NCBI GenBank assembly: GCA_020445165.1
Contig: JAGRHE010000052.1
Coordinates: forward strand, 1-14,878
Length of the DNA: 14,878 nt
Source: Gammaproteobacteria bacterium
GTDB lineage: Bacteria > Pseudomonadota > Gammaproteobacteria > Chromatiales > Sedimenticolaceae
Reading direction: 5' to 3'
This document shows positions 1-6,347 of this stretch, piece by piece. Numbering within the stretch: position 1 is the first letter of the stretch; every line of letters starts with the position of its first letter. The notes under the pieces were generated by a model, which was not told the DNA's origin, did no database searches, and saw only the letters and a program-made list of their open reading frames with translations. The position numbers and the translations under genes are program-made.

Positions 1-1
1 C

Positions 2-391
2 GCCGCCGGCATGCTCGCGGCCGGCATCGCCAGCGCGGTACAGGGCAGTGGCTGGACGCTGGACCTGCTCGAGTTCGGAGCGACCCAGGCCAGTATCCTG
101 CTGTTATTGATGGTGGCGGTTTCGGCCCTGGGGGTGCACCCGGTGATCAGCATCGCCACCGCGCACGGCGTGCTCGCACCACTGGCGCCGGATCCCGACC
201 TGATGGGCATAACCTACCTGATGACCTGGGCGGCCGGGGTCAGCAGCTCACCCTTCTCCGGCATGCACCTGGCGATGCATGGCCGCTTTGGTATCGATGC
301 GCGCGGCTTTCTGCGCTGGAACGGGCCGTTCACGCTGCTGATGCTGGCGGTCGACGTGGTCGTGCTGCATCTGTTCGAGCTGTTGGGATGA
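2..391 (+). CDS. Integral membrane protein, C-terminal part (transporter-like)
   Basis: The reading frame is open to the left edge of the window, so this is probably the 3' end of a longer gene; the ATG at 11 has no visible ribosome binding site. The visible 130 or so residues are strongly hydrophobic. There are about three membrane-spanning stretches: one around ILLLLMVAVSALGV, one around GITYLMTWAAGV, and one at the end around FTLLMLAVDVVVLHLF. Between them lie polar re-entrant-looking segments (HPVISIATAHG and SSSPFSGMHLAMHGR). This pattern of hydrophobic helices broken by small-residue loops is typical of secondary transporters or permeases, but I cannot name the family. It ends at TGA 389-391 and is followed by a long gene-free stretch. 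Confidence 0.7.
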   Translation, partial: AAGMLAAGIASAVQGSGWTLDLLEFGATQASILLLLMVAVSALGVHPVISIATAHGVLAPLAPDPDLMGITYLMTWAAGVSSSPFSGMHLAMHGRFGIDARGFLRWNGPFTLLMLAVDVVVLHLFELLG

Positions 392-526
392 ATCAAATTG
401 ATCGGATGAGCGGCAGTCCGGCTGACTTCGATTCACGCAAAGCCCGGGCCGCGATTTCCCCGGGTCCTTGGTGAGATTCCCGCCGTCGATTGCGCAGCCA
501 ACGAGTTGGATGTCGGGTTGCAATGG

Positions 527-547
527 TTCCCGGTCCTAGGCCGGGAA
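527..547. other. Perfect 7-bp inverted repeat (hairpin)
   Basis: TTCCCGG at 527-533 and CCGGGAA at 541-547 flank the 7-base loop TCCTAGG. It lies 136 bases beyond the stop of the first gene. No T-run follows on either strand, so it is not a classical intrinsic terminator. Its role is unknown. Confidence 0.5.
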
Positions 548-1094
548 AGTTGGCTGACCGGCAGCTTTCTGGTTTGCCGACCAAGCATCTCTAGCATCTC
601 ATCGCGGCCTGACGGTTGCCATCATCGTCAACTCGTAGGGCACATGCTGTGACATCCTCCCGGGATTACATGCAGGTAGCGCCCGACCAGCCCTGATCAG
701 CACAGGGCAAGAACCCACCGACCTCAGAACAAGATGACTTAGTCGTCCAGATCCGTCTCTGCCGTTGCCGAGCCTTTGGTTCGCTTGCAAGCCGGCTTGG
801 GTTCCTGCAACCGTTCAACCCCGCTTGCCGCTCGCCTCTTCCATCTCGCGTAAAGTGGCCCATGCTTCATTGACGTGTCCGTACTCTGTGAGCGCACCGG
901 CACCGGCGTGGTGGACCCGCTGATGACAGCGCTCTTCTCCTCTTACTGCGCAATCGAACTCCCGATGATCGCCGCCACTTTCCCGTAGCGGTCTGACGTG
1001 GTCCCGCTTCCCGTAACGCGGGCACGACGATCGGCAGCTGACCTCGACCGTCGGGGATTCGCATCGAAAGATTGATCACTGCGTTCTGGCTTCG

Positions 1095-1117
1095 ACGAAA
1101 CGTTGCAACGAAACGTT
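1095..1117 (+). repeat. Tandem 10-base repeat ACGAAACGTT upstream of sigma factor
   Basis: ACGAAACGTT occurs at 1095-1104 and again at 1108-1117, a 13-base period. The junction also forms the palindrome CGTTGCAACG (1101-1110). It lies about 115-135 bases before the sigma factor start, so it could be an upstream regulator-binding site. This is inference from position and symmetry only. Confidence 0.4.
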
Positions 1118-1144
1118 ACGCGGAGCACGTGAGCGCAGTCGATT

Positions 1145-1162
1145 TATTGATTCATTTCAATA
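1145..1162. promoter_or_regulatory. Inverted repeat TATTGA-N6-TCAATA, candidate operator
   Basis: The arms 1145-1150 and 1157-1162 are perfect reverse complements separated by 6 bases. The site is AT-rich in a GC-rich neighbourhood and lies 67 bases before the ATG of the sigma factor gene, where an operator or promoter would be expected. The binding protein is unknown. Confidence 0.4.
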
Positions 1163-1229
1163 GCTTCCGATTTGGCACGGACACTGCTCTGCGAGCTGCA
1201 ACCAACTATTTCAGAAACCCGTATTGGAG

Positions 1230-1766
1230 ATGGCAGTGGCCGCAGCAACCGTTTTGCAGACCGCACCGGTCTTTACCAAGCGCACGATCGAACCCAGCCA
1301 CAAGCAACAGTTCAGTAAACTGATCGCTGCGCGCGTGGAGGATCCGTACCGTTTCGCCTACTGGCTGCGCGGCAACCGGTCCGTGGCCGAGGACCTTGTG
1401 CAGGCGACCCTGATCCGGGCCTGGAAGTCGATCGACCGGCTGAACGATGCCACGGCGGCCAAAGGCTGGCTGCCGACCGTCGTGCGTCGCGAGAACGCAC
1501 GGCGCTTCGAGCGTAAACAACTCGACGTGGCTGATGTGCCGACTGAAGAACTCGCCGCAACGCACCCCAGCCACGACACCAGGACCGAGGCCTTCGTGCT
1601 GCGCCGTGCCCTCAATCAACTTCCGCCCGAATACTGCGAGCCACTGCTGATGCAAGTCATCTATGGTTATTCGCAGAAGGAGATCGCAGAGCATCTCGGC
1701 ATCTCTGACGCCGGCGCAGGTACGCGTCTTGCCCGTGCGCGCGAAAAGATGAGGGAGCTCTTGTGA
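1230..1766 (+). CDS. ECF-type RNA polymerase sigma factor
   Basis: This protein should recruit RNA polymerase core to a small set of promoters. With the ATG at 1230 it is 178 residues, the usual ECF length. A region-2-like segment lies at about residues 35-90 (YRFAYWLRG, then SVAEDLVQATLIRAWKSIDR, which fits the core-binding and -10 recognition helices). Region 4 lies at about 120-175 (ALNQLPPEYCEPLLM, then GYSQKEIAEHLGIS), ending in the helix-turn-helix for the -35 element. The usual GTVKSRL turn is replaced by AGAGTRL. A GGAG sits almost against the ATG, so the TTG at 1224 is an alternative start. The stop overlaps the start of the receiver gene by 4 bases, implying coupled translation. No anti-sigma gene of recognisable type is adjacent. 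Confidence 0.9.
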   Translation: MAVAAATVLQTAPVFTKRTIEPSHKQQFSKLIAARVEDPYRFAYWLRGNRSVAEDLVQATLIRAWKSIDRLNDATAAKGWLPTVVRRENARRFERKQLDVADVPTEELAATHPSHDTRTEAFVLRRALNQLPPEYCEPLLMQVIYGYSQKEIAEHLGISDAGAGTRLARAREKMRELL

Positions 1767-2143
1767 ACGTCGCAGCCGGCGACACCAAAAGTGTCCTGAT
1801 CGTCGACGACGACGCCTCGCTGCGCCAGATGTTGTGCTGGGCGTTCGAAGACATGGGTTATTTCACCTGGGGAGCAGGCGATTCGGCATCCGCGATCGAC
1901 GCGGTCAGGGGTCTGTCCTTCTCATTCGCGCTGGTCGACTATCATCTGCCCGACGGCGATGGATTAACGCTGATGCAGCTGCTCAAGTCGTACGCACCAA
2001 GACTGCGGTCGGTCATGATGAGCGCTGATCCGTCCATAGTCGCCGCGGCGTTGGGCTTTAGAAAGGCACCAGTGACTTTCTTCGAAAAACCGGTTCCGAT
2101 TCTCAAGATCGATCGCTTGTTCATGAAGGCGATGCCGGCATGA
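1763..2143 (+). CDS. Single-domain response regulator (receiver only)
   Basis: This is a stand-alone CheY-like receiver of 126 residues with no output domain. The acidic pocket is at D15-D17 (LIVDDD), the predicted phosphorylated aspartate is D59 (ALVDYHLPDGDG), the switch serine is S87 (MMSAD) and the conserved lysine is K109 (FFEKP). It starts with GTG inside the end of the sigma factor gene (GTGA overlap), so the two are translated together. Without an output domain it must act through a partner. The overlapping sigma factor is the obvious candidate, and the GAF-domain kinase encoded convergently at 2762-4048 could phosphorylate it. The pairing recalls the PhyR/EcfG stress system of alphaproteobacteria, where sigma-like and receiver domains are fused, but similarity of mechanism is only a guess. 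Confidence 0.92.
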   Translation: MNVAAGDTKSVLIVDDDASLRQMLCWAFEDMGYFTWGAGDSASAIDAVRGLSFSFALVDYHLPDGDGLTLMQLLKSYAPRLRSVMMSADPSIVAAALGFRKAPVTFFEKPVPILKIDRLFMKAMPA

Positions 2144-2234
2144 CCCCGTCCGGCCGTCTGCGAGCGCCGTTGGACCCGCGTTCATGCAACAGAGTCCGGC
2201 CGTTCGGCGCGCCGCTTGCGCATCGGGTGACTGC

Positions 2235-2696
2235 ATGAGACGCATCGATTACGTACGCCTGGACGAAGTGGACCCCGCAGAATTCGTGACGCTGCTGAAC
2301 AAGAAGAGGATAAGAGAACACCTGGTCGAGCATCAGCAGTTCACCGTCGGCACGGCGGCGCACTGGATAAAGACGAAGGACGACGAAAGCTCCCGTCGGT
2401 GCTGTAGGATCAGAGCGGTCTTTGTCGACGATCAGCTTTCCGGCTGGTGCGGCATCCAGCCTGACGGAATTGGGTACGAACTCGCCATTGTCATCGACAA
2501 AAGCCACTGGGGGCTAGGGCCAAGAATATTTCGTGATGTCATGGGATGGGCCAGCGAACTCGGTCATGAGGTGATATCGATACATCTCCTGCATACGCGC
2601 CCCGAGTACAAGTTCCTGCACAAGATGGCCAGGAATGTGTACTCGACTGAACTTCTGGGCGATCGATTTACGACCTACGAGCTGGCGGTGAAATAG
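2235..2696 (+). CDS. GNAT-like N-acetyltransferase fold protein
   Basis: This protein of about 153 residues has the general layout of the GNAT superfamily. A strand (ELAIVID) leads into a glycine-containing turn, HWGLGPRIF, which resembles the acetyl-CoA pyrophosphate loop. A helix (DVMGWASELG), a strand (VISIHLL) and a C-terminal helix (EYKFLHKM) follow. The substrate cannot be predicted. The ATG at 2235 is chosen because GGGTGA lies 4 bases upstream; an in-frame ATG at 2184 would add 17 residues of unlikely composition. It follows the receiver gene by 91 bases on the same strand and may share its transcript. The acetyl-CoA loop is not a perfect Q/R-x-x-G-x-G/A, so a non-catalytic member is possible. 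Confidence 0.65.
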   Translation: MRRIDYVRLDEVDPAEFVTLLNKKRIREHLVEHQQFTVGTAAHWIKTKDDESSRRCCRIRAVFVDDQLSGWCGIQPDGIGYELAIVIDKSHWGLGPRIFRDVMGWASELGHEVISIHLLHTRPEYKFLHKMARNVYSTELLGDRFTTYELAVK

Positions 2697-2720
2697 CCGC
2701 TGGGTCCCGATCAAGTCTCC

Positions 2721-2759
2721 GCGGGGTAGTTGTCGTTGGACCTACGCTCCTTACCCCGC
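2721..2759. terminator. Candidate bidirectional terminator or hairpin between convergent genes
   Basis: GCGGGGTA (2721-2728) and TACCCCGC (2752-2759) are perfect 8-base complements with a 23-base loop, lying in the 65-base gap between the convergent GNAT-like and histidine kinase genes. There is no clear T-tract, and the loop is long, so termination efficiency is uncertain. Confidence 0.45.
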
Positions 2760-2761
2760 TC

Positions 2762-4048
2762 TCAACCGTTTGCGGCGATTGGCCACTCGCCGGCCCCCTT
2801 CGCCGAGATCGGCAGGGTCACCTTCGCAATGACATCGTCGTCCTCGTCCTGATCGATCGAAAAGCGACCCTGATGGGCCTCGACGATCCCAGCCACGATC
2901 GCGAGGCCGAGCCCCGTTCCCTGTGGCTTCGTCGAAAAGAAGGGTTCGAGCGCCCGATTGGCGTCCAATCGACCTTGTGTCGACCGATTGCGGACACGAA
3001 TGCTCACCAACCTTTGGTCGTCCGAGGTCCGCGTCTCGACGACCACCTCCGCGCCAACGGGAGAGGCATCGACAGCATTGTCCAACAGATTGATGAGCAC
3101 CTGGCGCAGCTTGTCCGGGTTGGCAAGCACACCGGGGTGATCGCTGCTGCACCGGCAGCGGACCGGCCGCGTATCGTTTGCTGTACCCAAGGCATCGTTG
3201 TACGCGTCGACGGTTCGCGCAACCAACGCGTTTACGTCGACCCACTCCCGGCTCCCGGTGCCGGGCGCCGCATAGCTCAGGATCTCGCCGAGCAGGCGGT
3301 TCAGCCTGGCCACATCCTCCCGCGCCAACGCCAGTCGCCGACTGAATGACTCAGGAAGGTCTACTTGGTTGAGATGGTCCAATGCCATCGTAATGGTCGA
3401 CAGTGGTGAACGCACCTCGTGCACGATCTTGGACGACAGCTCGCCGATCGCCGCCAACCGCTCGCGGCGGATCAGTCGCTGCTGCGCGGCGCGCAACTCC
3501 GAGGTGCGGTGCTCGACTGCCTGTTCGAGTTGTTCGTTGTGCGCCGCAAGGGCCAGGGTCGTCCGGTATTGTTCGATGGCCGCCGCGGCGCGTGCCGCAA
3601 AAACGCGCGCGACTGCAACGTCTTTGTTGTCGAAATCCCGGGCCGCTCGACCGAAGGAGCAGACAGTGCCGATGACGTCTCCACTGGCGGTCTTCAGCGG
3701 GACACCAAGGTACGCCACAAATCCCTCCGGCATCGCAACGTCTTGCGCTTGCTCGCGCGCATCGGCAACCCAGTACGGCGTGCCGCCGTCGATCACACGC
3801 GCAGTGACGCTGCCGTGCAATGCGATCGCCTCCTCGCCCTGGTCCCATGCCGAGGAGGAATTCCCGGCGACCCGGTATGTCCGCAGGTCTTCCACCAGGG
3901 TAACGACAGTCCAGTCGACCCCAAGCACGCGGCTGAAGCCACGGGCGACCCTGTCAAGAAACGCTTGCAGTTCCCCTTCCTGGTAATCCAGACAGGCGAG
4001 CACCTCGATGGTCTCAGCAAGGTCGAGGGCTCCCTGTGTCGGTGTCAT
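2762..4048 (-). CDS. GAF-domain sensor histidine kinase
   Basis: With the ATG at 4048 the protein is 428 residues and appears soluble, with no membrane segment. A GAF-like sensory domain spans about residues 22-160 (AYLGVPLKTASGDVIGTVC is characteristic). A helical linker follows at 165-200. The dimerisation and phosphotransfer domain carries the H-box VHEVRSPLS with predicted phospho-His 210. The ATPase domain (about 305-420) shows the N-box NLLDNAVDAS (320-329), the F-box PFFSTK (369-374) and the G2 box GTGLGLAI (377-384). The usual G1 box (DxGxG) is not recognisable: the region reads VRNRSTQGRL. A TTG at 4090 is an alternative start, but it would overlap the upstream gene. It is probably cotranscribed with the membrane-protein gene 28 bases upstream. 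The stand-alone receiver at 1763-2143 is the nearest possible partner. Confidence 0.9.
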   Translation of the reverse strand: MTPTQGALDLAETIEVLACLDYQEGELQAFLDRVARGFSRVLGVDWTVVTLVEDLRTYRVAGNSSSAWDQGEEAIALHGSVTARVIDGGTPYWVADAREQAQDVAMPEGFVAYLGVPLKTASGDVIGTVCSFGRAARDFDNKDVAVARVFAARAAAAIEQYRTTLALAAHNEQLEQAVEHRTSELRAAQQRLIRRERLAAIGELSSKIVHEVRSPLSTITMALDHLNQVDLPESFSRRLALAREDVARLNRLLGEILSYAAPGTGSREWVDVNALVARTVDAYNDALGTANDTRPVRCRCSSDHPGVLANPDKLRQVLINLLDNAVDASPVGAEVVVETRTSDDQRLVSIRVRNRSTQGRLDANRALEPFFSTKPQGTGLGLAIVAGIVEAHQGRFSIDQDEDDDVIAKVTLPISAKGAGEWPIAANG

Positions 4049-4076
4049 TACCGTGTATCCCTGGCTTGCCAGCCGT

Positions 4077-4445
4077 TCAATAGGTGTCAAAAAGGTCTCG
4101 GGTCCGACGAACCGGCAGAACGAATCCGGCGGCCAGAATCGTGCTCGCGACAGCGGCGTGAAGGATGCCGTACATGCGATCGGCTTCGACCAGAAAGGCG
4201 AGCGCGATCAACGTAACCGTGAGCGTCCCCACACGCCCCAATGTCACATGAGCAGCCAACTCCGATACGCGTGCGCCGACAAACAGTGCCGTCCCCGCTA
4301 ACGCACCGACAACGTTGACCAATAGACCGGCGGCCACACATTGCTCGGGGCCCCCCGTTGGCTGAGCCGCGAGGCCCAATAGTGTCGTCACGAAGAGCAC
4401 CAATCCCATCACCAACGCCACCAATCTGCTCGAGATGACTGCCAC
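4077..4445 (-). CDS. Small four-helix membrane protein
   Basis: This protein of 122 residues has about four hydrophobic segments: near the start (LVALVMGLVLFVTTLLGLAA), then AAGLLVNVVGALAGTALFVG, TLTVTLIALAFLV and ILHAAVASTILAAGFVL. It ends in a basic tail (RRTRDLF). I do not recognise the family. The start is set at the GTG at 4445 because AGGAAG (4457-4452) lies exactly 6 bases upstream, overlapping the stop of the preceding gene; that stop (4449-4447) and this GTG are one base apart. The frame is open further upstream to 4538, but those ATGs have no ribosome binding site and would overlap the previous gene. Position directly upstream of the kinase gene suggests it could be a membrane partner of that soluble kinase, which is inference. 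Confidence 0.75.
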   Translation of the reverse strand: MAVISSRLVALVMGLVLFVTTLLGLAAQPTGGPEQCVAAGLLVNVVGALAGTALFVGARVSELAAHVTLGRVGTLTVTLIALAFLVEADRMYGILHAAVASTILAAGFVLPVRRTRDLFDTY

Positions 4446-4446
4446 G

Positions 4447-4878
4447 TCAATCTTCCTGGCCTGCGCCAAGTTCATCGAGTGACGCAGCATTCGGTCTGAC
4501 AGCCGCGGCTGCTTCTGCCCGGGTGAAGAACTGTCCATCGCGCAAGAAGCCGGACTCGACCAAAGCGCTTACCGCAATGACCTGGCCCCGCGCATCACGC
4601 CGTCCGACCAGCTCGCCTGGCAGACCATCGAACAGATGGATCGCCGCCGGTCGACCGTTTGCGTAACACGATGGGTAGACGGCCCCGGTTCGGCGGTCGC
4701 GAAATGCGGGGTGAAATCCTTGGGCGCGGTTGATATGGCTGACACCGCCGGTTCCGGCGAAGCGACGGTTCTCGCGGATCAGCCGCAATACCACGCGTGT
4801 GCGATCCCGTTCCGCCTTCGCTCGAACCCGCAGCGGTTCCCGGACCGGTTCCTGCCAATCGCTCGTCCTGTTTTCCAT
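4447..4878 (-). CDS. Conserved-looking hypothetical protein
   Basis: This is a 143-residue soluble protein with no signal peptide. The N-terminal third is rich in Arg and Glu and helical (REPLRVRAKAERDRTRVVLR). The middle has a compact, glycine- and aromatic-rich segment (GFHPAFRDRRTGAVYPS, then GRPAAIHLFDGLP). The C-terminal part (VIAVSALVESGFLRDGQFFT) could be a small alpha/beta unit. I do not recognise the family. The start at 4878 is preceded by AGGACAAGAGAA, a good ribosome binding site; the frame is open further upstream to 5022 but that part overlaps the hairpin and the P460 gene end. It is the first gene of a tightly packed set with the membrane protein and the kinase, so a signalling-related role is possible. 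Confidence 0.75.
   Translation of the reverse strand: MENRTSDWQEPVREPLRVRAKAERDRTRVVLRLIRENRRFAGTGGVSHINRAQGFHPAFRDRRTGAVYPSCYANGRPAAIHLFDGLPGELVGRRDARGQVIAVSALVESGFLRDGQFFTRAEAAAAVRPNAASLDELGAGQED
4452..4457 (-). promoter_or_regulatory. Ribosome binding site AGGAAG deciding the GTG start at 4445
   Basis: AGGAAG on the minus strand lies 6 bases before the GTG at 4445-4443 and within the last codons of the upstream gene. It supports translational coupling and the shorter form of the membrane protein. Confidence 0.65.
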
Positions 4879-4923
4879 TTCTCTTGTCCTCACACCACTC
4901 AAAACCCAGGTGCCGTTCGCAAT

Positions 4924-4953
4924 GGGACCGGACGCGATAGCGCGCCCGGCCCC
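4924..4953 (-). terminator. Strong hairpin after the P460 gene, stable only in the minus transcript
   Basis: The arms 4953-4941 (GGGGCCGGGCGCG on minus) and 4936-4924 (CGCGTCCGGTCCC) form 13 uninterrupted pairs around a 4-base loop: 11 Watson-Crick and two G-U. On the plus strand those two positions would be A-C mismatches. It begins 13 bases after the stop of the P460 gene and has no U-tract. It could be a 3'-end stabiliser, a Rho-linked processing site or a partial terminator limiting transcription into the kinase genes. Confidence 0.5.
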
Positions 4954-4966
4954 TGCAGGCCGACGG

Positions 4967-5605
4967 CTACTTTGCATCCAGGATGGGCGAATAGAACTTC
5001 TTGAACACCATGTTGTCGGCATTGGCGATATGGCAAGCCGCGCAGGCCTCCTTCGGCGCGGCGGCCGCGGTCTTCGCGTAAGGCGGCGCGTGGTGGCCGA
5101 AGTTGAAGAAGCCCCAGCCGTTGGTGTCCTTGAAGCGCTTGCTGTCCTTCACCGCGATGTCGATGCCGTTGCGCGCCGCGGGGAAGTAGCCACGTCCCGA
5201 GGCCTCTAAGCGCGAGCCGTCGTCATGGGTGCCGGGCATCGTCAGCTGCAGCTCCTTGAGCAGCACGGTGCCCTCCGGGAACTCGCCGGTCTTGCGGTAG
5301 ACCTTGAACGCCTCCGGGTGGATGTAGACATTGTGGTACTCGGGGAATCCGGCCTTGCCATCATTGAGCGCGTGAGGCGTAAGCGGTGAGCCGAGAAAGA
5401 CCCAGCTGTGGTAGTCGGTCGGCAACTGCAACTCGCCGCTCTTGGTCCACTTCGGCCCCCAGGACGACATCGAACCGGCGAACACGTCCGACACCACGGC
5501 ACCACCGAGTACCGTTGCCGCGAATGCGGCGGCCACAAGGCCGCGCCGCATGCGGACAGATGACTTCACTTTCTTACCATTGTTGATCTGTTGATTGAGT
5601 TTCAT
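4967..5605 (-). CDS. Cytochrome P460 family protein (periplasmic c-type haem)
   Basis: This is a 212-residue exported haem protein. A basic N-terminus and hydrophobic segment (GLVAAAFAATVLGGAVVSDVFA) form a signal peptide with likely cleavage near residue 43. The mature part has features I associate with the P460/cytochrome c'-beta family: YHSWVFLGSPL, then FPEYHNVYIHPEAFKVYRKT, then GEFPEGTVLLKEL. A single C-terminal haem motif, CAACH, lies at residues 188-192, as expected for this fold. Family members oxidise hydroxylamine or bind nitric oxide. Which applies depends on a haem-lysine cross-link and distal residues that I cannot assign here. GGAGA precedes the ATG. The gene lies 72 bases after the AhpD-like gene on the same strand, so the two may form an operon. 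Confidence 0.88.
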   Translation of the reverse strand: MKLNQQINNGKKVKSSVRMRRGLVAAAFAATVLGGAVVSDVFAGSMSSWGPKWTKSGELQLPTDYHSWVFLGSPLTPHALNDGKAGFPEYHNVYIHPEAFKVYRKTGEFPEGTVLLKELQLTMPGTHDDGSRLEASGRGYFPAARNGIDIAVKDSKRFKDTNGWGFFNFGHHAPPYAKTAAAAPKEACAACHIANADNMVFKKFYSPILDAK

Positions 5606-5677
5606 CGTAGTTCTCCAGATTTCGTTTCAGTTTGAACGGGGCAAGTCCAACGCAGTGAACGGGCCATGCCGATCGCT

Positions 5678-6223
5678 TCACGCGGCCGTTTGCAGCTCGA
5701 TCACCGGGAAGTCGATCTCGGTGCCGGCAACCTTGTTCAGGTAGTTGGTCATCACGTTGAGCGCGACGTTGGCGATGATCTCGACGACCAGACCGTCATC
5801 GAGGCCGCCCTGGCGCACGGCAGCGAGGTCGGCATCGCTGATCTCTCCACGCGAACGCGCCACCTTCAACGCGAACAGTGTGATCAGGTTGTCCATCGCA
5901 TCGGTTGCACCGCCGGTGCGTGCGCGCTCGATGTCTTCATCGCTGAGCCCGGCACCCTGGCCGATCGCGGCATGTGCACTCAGGCAGTACTGGCAGGCGT
6001 TTTCCTGCGCGACCGCGAGTGCGACCTGCTCCCGCTGGCGGGCGGTCAGACGGCCACCGGCCAGGCATTCACCGAGCTGTACATAGCTGTTGAGCGCGGC
6101 TGGCGACTGCGCGAATGTCGTAAAGATGTTGGGCAGGGCGCCGAGCTTTTTCTTGACCGCTTGCAGCGTCGCGGCTGTCTTGGCATCGGCTTTTTCAGGG
6201 TTGATGGGATTGATTCTGGGCAT
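5678..6223 (-). CDS. Carboxymuconolactone decarboxylase/AhpD-like peroxidase family protein
   Basis: This is a 181-residue all-helical protein of the CMD/AhpD superfamily. The redox motif C77-QY-C80-LSA-H84, preceded by EQVALAVAQENA, matches the CxxCxxxH signature of AhpD-type disulphide reductases and peroxidase-related members. The GGATDAMDNLITLFALKV segment and the C-terminal helices (IIANVALNVMTNYLNKVAGT) are typical of the second half of the family. The ATG at 6223 is favoured by GAGGAAAGG just upstream; the frame is open further but that extension covers the divergent promoter region. It is transcribed away from an AraC-type regulator, an arrangement commonly seen with redox or detoxification genes, and the cytochrome P460 gene follows it. 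A role in handling reactive oxygen, nitrogen or electrophilic compounds is inferred. Confidence 0.9.
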   Translation of the reverse strand: MPRINPINPEKADAKTAATLQAVKKKLGALPNIFTTFAQSPAALNSYVQLGECLAGGRLTARQREQVALAVAQENACQYCLSAHAAIGQGAGLSDEDIERARTGGATDAMDNLITLFALKVARSRGEISDADLAAVRQGGLDDGLVVEIIANVALNVMTNYLNKVAGTEIDFPVIELQTAA

Positions 6224-6260
6224 GGCCTTTCCTCTCGTTGATAGAACCGTTTCGGGGTTG

Positions 6261-6275
6261 ACGTCTTGGAGACGT
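6261..6275. promoter_or_regulatory. Inverted repeat ACGTCT-N3-AGACGT between divergent genes
   Basis: The perfect 6-base arms at 6261-6266 and 6270-6275 lie in the 124-base gap between the AhpD-like gene (minus) and the AraC-type regulator (plus). A candidate -10 element, TATAGT (6315-6320), lies 28 bases before the regulator start. Binding by the adjacent regulator is a reasonable guess, not shown. Confidence 0.4.
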
Positions 6276-6347
6276 GGAGGAAGTGTGGCGGACAGAAAGA
6301 AACTTTGCGTATCATATAGTCTCGCCTTCTTTACTGAGCGTATCGAC

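Larger units (their letters stand above)
392..1229. other. About 840-base region with no convincing gene
   Basis: No open frame here has both a plausible start and a recognisable protein. The stretch contains a hairpin at 527-547, a hairpin at 690-708 (GCCCTG/CAGGGC arms), a perfect 12-base palindrome at 788-799 and an imperfect direct repeat around 978-1020 (TTCCCGTAGCG and TTCCCGTAACG). On the minus strand, 1075 down to 818 is open for 86 codons but lacks a start until near its end. Its last residues, NEAWATLREMEEASGKRG, look protein-like, so a decayed gene end is possible. The right-hand 150 bases probably carry the promoter of the sigma factor gene. Confidence 0.6.

Noticed and set aside
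788..799. Perfect palindrome CAAGCCGGCTTG considered as a recombination or attachment site
   Set aside because: There is no second copy, no integrase gene and no tRNA nearby; one 12-base palindrome is not enough.
392..1229. A group II intron or IS element considered for the gene-free stretch
   Set aside because: No domain V-like sequence, reverse transcriptase, transposase or terminal repeats could be found by eye.
1072..1323. An 83-codon open frame on + before the sigma factor
   Set aside because: It overlaps the sigma factor start in another frame, covers the probable promoter, and has no domain or ribosome binding site.
2121..2507. A 128-codon open frame on minus across the GNAT-like gene
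   Set aside because: It is antisense to a frame with GNAT-like pattern and ribosome binding site, with no recognisable domain.
3419..4216. A 265-codon open frame on + across the histidine kinase gene
   Set aside because: It is antisense to a kinase with intact H, N, F and G2 boxes, has no recognisable domain, and reflects GC-rich codon use.
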